Source: Ignavibacteria bacterium UBA2373
Lineage (GTDB): Bacteria > Bacteroidota > Ignavibacteria > Kapaibacteriales > UBA961
DNA length: 40,603 bases
Assembly: GCA_002344005.1 (NCBI GenBank)
Contig: DDTD01000012.1
Span: 1-40,603, forward strand
Direction: 5' to 3'
This document shows positions 36,413 through 40,603 of the stretch, in pieces (position 1 is the stretch's first letter; every line of letters begins with the position of its first letter). A program made the translations under genes and the position numbers. Below the pieces are notes generated by a model that worked only from the letters and a program-made list of their open reading frames with translations, was not told where the DNA came from and made no database searches.

Positions 36413-37432
36413 TTATTTCTTTTTCTTATGTATTCCGTTGGCTGCTGGATATATAGTCTCCTTCTCGAACAATCTCATGTTATGTATTTCTATGTTATAT
36501 CCGTTTTTCAGTGGTGAAGAAACAGTAACTTTAGACTTTAAGATAATAGATGTATGGTCTATATCTTCAGGTTTCTCAGGAATATAAAAATACTCTTTTA
36601 ATTCTTCCCAATCTGAATCTCGCAAGGTAACAACTTTATCCAAGTAATAACTTACCCAACAATCTCCTAATTTAGAATTAGGTATTTCCTGTTCTAATTT
36701 TTTGTTTGTAATCGCGACATATTCACTATCGAGTTCAAATCCTATAAATTGCCTCCCTAATCGTTTTGCTGCAAGGGCTGTTGTTCCCGTCCCGTTAAAT
36801 GGGTCTAATACAATATCATTTTCGTCAGTACTCATCAGTACTATTCTCTCCAGAAGATGAACAGGTAATTGACATGGGTGTTCGTCTCTATATTTGTTAT
36901 GCTTTACTCGATGTATGTCAGTCCAAACATCTGAAACTAAAGAGCCAAAAGGGTGTAAAATGGGCTTCTTCCCGCCATAGTCTTTCGACAAATATTTACT
37001 TTTTCTATCTCGTTTGTGCGGATAACGAATTTCGTAAAATTTTAACTCTTTTATATTCTTGGCGTAAAACAAAATTCCATAATGACTCGGTTGTAAAGTT
37101 TTACCCATCGGCATACTTGGAGCATCCCAAGAAATCCAATGTTTAAAATCTGCTACTTTATTGAGAAAACCTGCATAATATGTTAGCCATTTCGGAATAT
37201 TGTGTAAAAAAATTGAACCTGTTGGCTTTGTGACTCTAACCATTTCCAAAATCCACTTTTCACACCATTCTAAATATTCCTGCAATGCTAAGCTATCTTT
37301 ATACGATTTATAACCTTTTTTCAGATTAAATGGTGGGTCTGCAAAAGTCATATCTACGGAATTATCTGGAATTTTTTTTAATAAATCCAAACAATCACCT
37401 TGATGTATCTTATTCAAAAAAGGTTCTATCAT
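36413..37432 (-). CDS. Type II DNA adenine/cytosine-N4 methyltransferase (beta-class motif order)
   Basis: The 339-residue enzyme has catalytic motif IV DPPF (32-35) near the N-terminus. The SAM-binding motif I lies far downstream (LDPFNGTGTTALAAKRLG, about 209-226, then FIGFELDSEYVAI). This is the beta-class order for N6-adenine or N4-cytosine methylases. The target recognition region lies between them (about 75-195). A C-terminal extension (260-339) ends in a lysine tail HKKKK, with no recognised domain. Its start codon overlaps the stop of the upstream endonuclease as ATGA, so the two are translationally coupled. The recognition sequence cannot be read from the protein. It should methylate the sites its partner would cut. 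Confidence 0.92.
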   Translation of the reverse strand: MIEPFLNKIHQGDCLDLLKKIPDNSVDMTFADPPFNLKKGYKSYKDSLALQEYLEWCEKWILEMVRVTKPTGSIFLHNIPKWLTYYAGFLNKVADFKHWISWDAPSMPMGKTLQPSHYGILFYAKNIKELKFYEIRYPHKRDRKSKYLSKDYGGKKPILHPFGSLVSDVWTDIHRVKHNKYRDEHPCQLPVHLLERIVLMSTDENDIVLDPFNGTGTTALAAKRLGRQFIGFELDSEYVAITNKKLEQEIPNSKLGDCWVSYYLDKVVTLRDSDWEELKEYFYIPEKPEDIDHTSIILKSKVTVSSPLKNGYNIEIHNMRLFEKETIYPAANGIHKKKK

Positions 37433-38397
37433 TTTAAATTCTTCTTTATATAGTTTTTAAATCGTTCTAATTCGTCTTTATGAAATGTAAAAACATCATC
37501 GAAAGCTATTACCATACGTTTCAAATCACCTGGTCTTACATACCAGCCAATACCATCAACAAAACCAATAAACTTAGCATTGGGATAATACTCCGCAATT
37601 AATTTCTTGATGTTTCCTTCCGTTTTGGATTTATCACCTTGCCCTGATGAGGTTGTTACCAGAAATGAACTTTCTATAATAATTTGAGGGTTCGCTTTAC
37701 TTGGTAAAATAAAATCCATTGTACGCTTTTCGTCAAACTTATGTTTAAAAAGTTCTTCTAAATCTCCATGTTCAAAAGGAATTTTCATCTCTTTCAATAT
37801 GCTCTTTAACAAAAACTCAGGGTTGTTTTCAGCCTGTCCCGAATAACTACCCTTTTCTTTGTAGCGTATTAAGGTATCAATCATTGCAGGGACTTCAAAT
37901 TTTAGCTTCGAGATAGACAACTTCTTTAATTCAAACAAAGGCAAAGTTTGAGTCAAAAAGGGCACTGTTGAACCCTCAAAAAATAGATTAACGAGCCCTT
38001 TTCTAAAGTATGGATTGTTCTTTATCATACTTTCGATTCGACTATCGCTCCATTCTTTGATCGCTTCTATTTTTTCAGCTTCTTCCCACTTATCTTTGAG
38101 TAATAGTTTCGCAAGTTCTTTATTCTCAGCAACCCTAACAACTGTAATCAATCTTTTTAAACTTTCATTTGCAAATCCTGTTAATGCAAGTAGGGCACGT
38201 AAACCATTCTCTTTTTCAGATAATAAATCTTCAAATAGTTGTTTTTTCAGTCCTTGAGTCTCTACTTGATTTTTCAACACAAGCAATGTTTCATTCAGAG
38301 AATTAATATAACTCTCATACTTTTCTTGAAAAACAGGATTATAAAAGTAAAACGTATTTTTGTTCAATACGGTTTGATATTTTTGTTCTGTAGTCAT
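37429..38397 (-). CDS. Probable type II restriction endonuclease partner of the methyltransferase
   Basis: The 322-residue protein is all-alpha in its first two thirds (LNETLLVLKNQVETQ and similar). It then has a PD-(D/E)XK-like core in residues 220-320: KRTMDFILPS (D228), QIIIESSF (E242; the usual lysine is Ser244) and later GFVDGIGWYV. The C-terminal part recalls DpnII/MboI-type enzymes, but no family can be given with confidence. The main support is context: it overlaps the methyltransferase start by 4 bp. It ends in TGA, while nearly all other genes here end in TAA or TAG, which hints at horizontal gain of the pair. Confidence 0.75.
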   Translation of the reverse strand: MTTEQKYQTVLNKNTFYFYNPVFQEKYESYINSLNETLLVLKNQVETQGLKKQLFEDLLSEKENGLRALLALTGFANESLKRLITVVRVAENKELAKLLLKDKWEEAEKIEAIKEWSDSRIESMIKNNPYFRKGLVNLFFEGSTVPFLTQTLPLFELKKLSISKLKFEVPAMIDTLIRYKEKGSYSGQAENNPEFLLKSILKEMKIPFEHGDLEELFKHKFDEKRTMDFILPSKANPQIIIESSFLVTTSSGQGDKSKTEGNIKKLIAEYYPNAKFIGFVDGIGWYVRPGDLKRMVIAFDDVFTFHKDELERFKNYIKKNLK

Positions 38398-38539
38398 AGT
38401 TTAATGCAAAATTAGACATAAGGTTATATATTCAGAATTTATTACACTGTTGTTGTCAAGAGTTGTTATTAGCTACTATTGACTTTTCAGTCCATAAGTT
38501 CCTACTTCAAAACTACGGAAATTTACTGTATGTTTCTTT

Positions 38540-39199
38540 TGCTCAACTTTCTCTTGCTGCTCTGTTGCTGTTTGTCCTTGCTCTTCTTCTTACCCTCACT
38601 TGTTCGCATCTTTCCCTTACTTTTTCACTTCTGGGGGGTGATTTTCGGCTTCTGGATGGTGATTTTCGGCTTCTGGGGGGTGATTGTTGGCTTCTATATG
38701 CAAAAAATGCACTTCTGGGTGCTGCGCTTGAACTTCTGGCATCATAGAAGATGAACCGCAAGCTATAGAAGTTGAACCGAAAACCATAGAAGTTGAACCG
38801 TAAGCAATAGAAGATGAACCGTAAATAATAGAAGATGAACCGCAAACTATAGAAGATGAATTGCAAGCGATAGAATATGAACTACAAACAATAGATGATG
38901 AGCAAAAAACTATAGAAGATGAACCGCAAACAATAGAAGATGAACCGCAAGCCATAGAAGATGAACCGCAAGCCATAGAAGATGAATTGCAATCCATAGA
39001 AGATGAACTGCAAACTATAGAAGATCAACTGCAAGCCATAGAAGAGGAGAAAATAAAAGTAGAAGTTAATCAGAAATACATAGCAGCAAAGTATAAGAAA
39101 ATAGAAATAGAGCGGAAGGACATCAAAGATGAAATGGAAGCTATAGAATATGATTATTCATTGATAATTATCAAGAAAAAAGATATAGTTGTAAGGTAA
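38540..39199. repeat. Repeat element B: divergent 21-bp arrays, inverted homologue of element A
   Basis: Boxes CTTCTGG or CTTCTAT lie at exact 21-bp spacing on the left side (38628, 38649, 38670, 38691, 38712, 38733). From the dyad CTTCTGGCATCATAGAAG (38733-38750) the pattern reverses, and units starting ATAGAAGATGAACCG follow at 38744, 38765, 38786, 38807 and onwards. The right array stays near-identical to about 39037, then degenerates up to 39199 while keeping the seven-codon period. On the lower strand the centre and first two units match those of element A (7329-7380) closely, so the two are homologous in opposite orientation. 39200-39330 is A-rich with no further gene. Confidence 0.9.
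38861..39199 (+). CDS. Possible heptad-repeat protein from the right arm of element B
   Basis: The frame starting at a TTG (38861) gives 112 residues made of seven-residue units such as IEDEPQA, IEDELQS, IEDQLQA, then more varied lysine-rich units (YKKIEIERKDIKDEM). Ile and Leu with 4/3 spacing fit a coiled coil, but units with Pro at that position would break the helix. Upstream units of the same array carry TAA in the same frame (38801-38803 and 38822-38824), so the array is not coding throughout. No ribosome site or ATG start is visible. The coding status is doubtful. Confidence 0.35.
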   Translation: MQAIEYELQTIDDEQKTIEDEPQTIEDEPQAIEDEPQAIEDELQSIEDELQTIEDQLQAIEEEKIKVEVNQKYIAAKYKKIEIERKDIKDEMEAIEYDYSLIIIKKKDIVVR

Positions 39200-39367
39200 A
39201 TACATATAGTTATTAAGAAAAAAGTAGCAATTATGAAGAAAATAGAAAATATTTTGTAACATTGAGAAAAAAATAGTGTCTATGCAACCATTGACGCGCC
39301 ACTGTATTGCCCATCCCGATGATGTACAGTCCACGTCGTAAACTGTTTTATTTTACAATTATCTCTT

Positions 39368-39373
39368 AGGAGG
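39368..39373 (+). promoter_or_regulatory. Near-consensus Shine-Dalgarno (AGGAGG)
   Basis: TTAGGAGGTG precedes the ATG at 39380 with 6 bases between AGGAGG and ATG. Most other genes in the window have weak sites, so this signal is a strong argument for the start and for high translation of the downstream gene. Confidence 0.85.
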
Positions 39374-39379
39374 TGTATT

Positions 39380-40552
39380 ATGGCACAAGAAATGCCAAAA
39401 CGGATGTTCTCCGCATCCGATGATGCTTTGCTATCACGAGCTGTCAATATGCAACAGGCAGCCGTAACCTATCAAACCCAATTAGCTGATTATGGCTTTA
39501 CAGCAGCGATGATTACTGCATTGGATACTGCCATCGAGGAAGCAATTGTATTCCCAACGGATGAGATAAAGTTGCTCGAAATCACCGAGGCAACCCAATT
39601 AGCCGATGCAAAAGAGGAAGAATTGCGAGAAGCTATCCGCGCTATTGTGACAAGAGCCATTTTAGTATGGGGCGAAAAATCTGTAAGAGTAGCACAGTTT
39701 CGAGCAGAAACATTATCAAAACAAACTCGTGAAATATTGCGTGGCACGGCAGGAAGAGTGGTGGATATGGCGAATAGATATAGTGCCGAACTTGCCACCA
39801 AAGGCGTAACCCCTGCGATGATTGCCGCTGTGACCACCGCTAGTGATGAATTAAAAACCGCGATAAGTAATTTAATGGATGCCGAAGACAGTAGGCGAGA
39901 TGCCAGCGAAGAGCGAGTGAGTAAATTAAATGGTATTTATGAGATGTTGCAAGAGCTTTCTGTTGCCGGAAAAAATGCCTTTGCCGATGACCCTGTGGCA
40001 TATTATGAATTTGTGATTTGGGGCAATGAAGAGGGTGGAGCAAGTACGCCACCCGCAGCGGTCACGAATGTAAGTTTGGTGAATAGTATTATTTCTTGGA
40101 CGGCAGCCCCCACCGCCACAAGTTATCGTGTGGCAATTTCCACAGAATCGAATCAAGGAAATTGGACGGAAATATATTCGGGCAGCAATACGCAAGCTCC
40201 CGTTCCTATGCCATTGACGGGCGGTATTCATGTGCGAGTGCAAGGTCATAATGCGGCGGGCTATGGCGAAGCGGTAATTATTACGCAGGTGGTGAGTATA
40301 GCAGTGCCGAGTAATTTTTATTATGCGAGCGGTGCATTGCATTGGTCGCAAGTGGATTGGGCAAATAGTTATAATGTGGAGGAATCCACCGATGAAAATA
40401 ATTGGAATTTGGTATGGAATCAAAATACAGATTCTATGCCTTATACGCCACAACCCGGAATGTGGTATTTCCGTTTGCGAGCGGGCTATGGTACTGTGTA
40501 TTCTGCCTATACGCCAACATTATCTATTGATGGCGATAATATAGGTGGTTAA
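39380..40552 (+). CDS. Helical protein with two C-terminal fibronectin type III-like domains
   Basis: The 390-residue protein has no signal peptide. Residues 1-210 are predicted helical (YQTQLADYGFTAAMITAL, AELATKGVTPAMIAAVTTA); these two segments resemble each other and may be an internal duplication. Residues about 225-310 and 311-385 look like two FN3-like beta-sandwiches, with SWTAAPTATSYRVAISTES and WSQVDWANSYNVEESTDENN as the typical strand pattern. The function is unknown; a structural or binding role fits FN3 domains. The gene has a very strong Shine-Dalgarno and its own terminator, so it is an independent, probably well-expressed unit. No leader or sorting domain explains how it would leave the cell. 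Confidence 0.85.
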   Translation: MAQEMPKRMFSASDDALLSRAVNMQQAAVTYQTQLADYGFTAAMITALDTAIEEAIVFPTDEIKLLEITEATQLADAKEEELREAIRAIVTRAILVWGEKSVRVAQFRAETLSKQTREILRGTAGRVVDMANRYSAELATKGVTPAMIAAVTTASDELKTAISNLMDAEDSRRDASEERVSKLNGIYEMLQELSVAGKNAFADDPVAYYEFVIWGNEEGGASTPPAAVTNVSLVNSIISWTAAPTATSYRVAISTESNQGNWTEIYSGSNTQAPVPMPLTGGIHVRVQGHNAAGYGEAVIITQVVSIAVPSNFYYASGALHWSQVDWANSYNVEESTDENNWNLVWNQNTDSMPYTPQPGMWYFRLRAGYGTVYSAYTPTLSIDGDNIGG

Positions 40553-40572
40553 GAATAAAAAGAAAGTAAAAA

Positions 40573-40603
40573 AAACGCTTCGGAAAATCCCGAGGCGTTT
40601 TTT
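40573..40603 (+). terminator. Rho-independent terminator of the FN3 gene
   Basis: An 11-bp stem AAACGCTTCGG/CCGAGGCGTTT (40573-40583 with 40590-40600, one T-G wobble) has a 6-base loop. The T-run continues to the end of the window. Confidence 0.9.

Overview
The window looks like a piece of a chromosome from an AT-rich, Gram-negative member of the Bacteroidetes/Chlorobi (FCB) group. The main reason is the number of secreted proteins ending in a type IX secretion system (T9SS) C-terminal domain: genes at 7669-9222, 18115-22065 and 22817-24082, plus a wrecked one at the left edge. A Candidatus Kapabacteria or Ignavibacteria-like lineage would fit, but that placement is inference. No rRNA, CRISPR array, prophage or replication origin was seen; the only RNA gene found is tRNA-Asn(GTT).

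Layout. 1-442 is the eroded 3' part of a surface-protein gene. 620-733 is tRNA-Asn with its terminator. 800-6496 is a leftward block: a TlpA-type thioredoxin, an ATP-grasp-like protein, an M16 peptidase homologue without its zinc motif, a four-helix membrane protein and an exported pirin. 6762-7584 is repeat element A. 7669-9443 holds two secreted proteins. 9654-10405 is a leftward pair (DUF5522 protein and an NAD(P)H:FMN reductase) ending at a strong terminator. 10544-16841 runs rightward: two exported proteins, one with about ten GND-type repeats, then a translationally coupled DUF2339/DUF3999 membrane pair. 16991-17894 is a dead IS4-type transposase beside a truncated ORF. 18115-22065 is a giant adhesin-like T9SS protein.

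22330-24944 is a likely operon of an ECF sigma factor, a one-TM protein that ends in a T9SS sorting domain, and a DUF1573 protein, closed by a terminator. 25167-26012 is a metallo-beta-lactamase-fold hydrolase. 26103-31046 is a signalling pair: a 1407-residue receptor that carries both a PP2C-type phosphatase and a GHKL kinase, followed by a Popeye-like membrane cyclic-nucleotide-binding protein. 31342-36339 is housekeeping: uvrA, and divergently nnr (NAD(P)HX repair) with a VanZ-like gene. 36413-38397 is a compact type II restriction-modification pair. 38540-39199 is repeat element B, followed by a fibronectin-III protein with a near-perfect Shine-Dalgarno and a terminator.

The least ordinary structure is the pair of repeat elements A and B. 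Each consists of two arrays with a strict 21-bp (seven-codon) period that point away from a shared central dyad. They lie about 31.4 kb apart in opposite orientation and share the centre and adjoining units. I do not recognise them as a described element class, and whether they code for protein is unclear because a 21-bp period keeps several frames open at once. Other points of interest are the sigma-factor operon with a T9SS-tagged putative anti-sigma protein, the receptor combining opposing phosphatase and kinase domains, and the GND-repeat protein.
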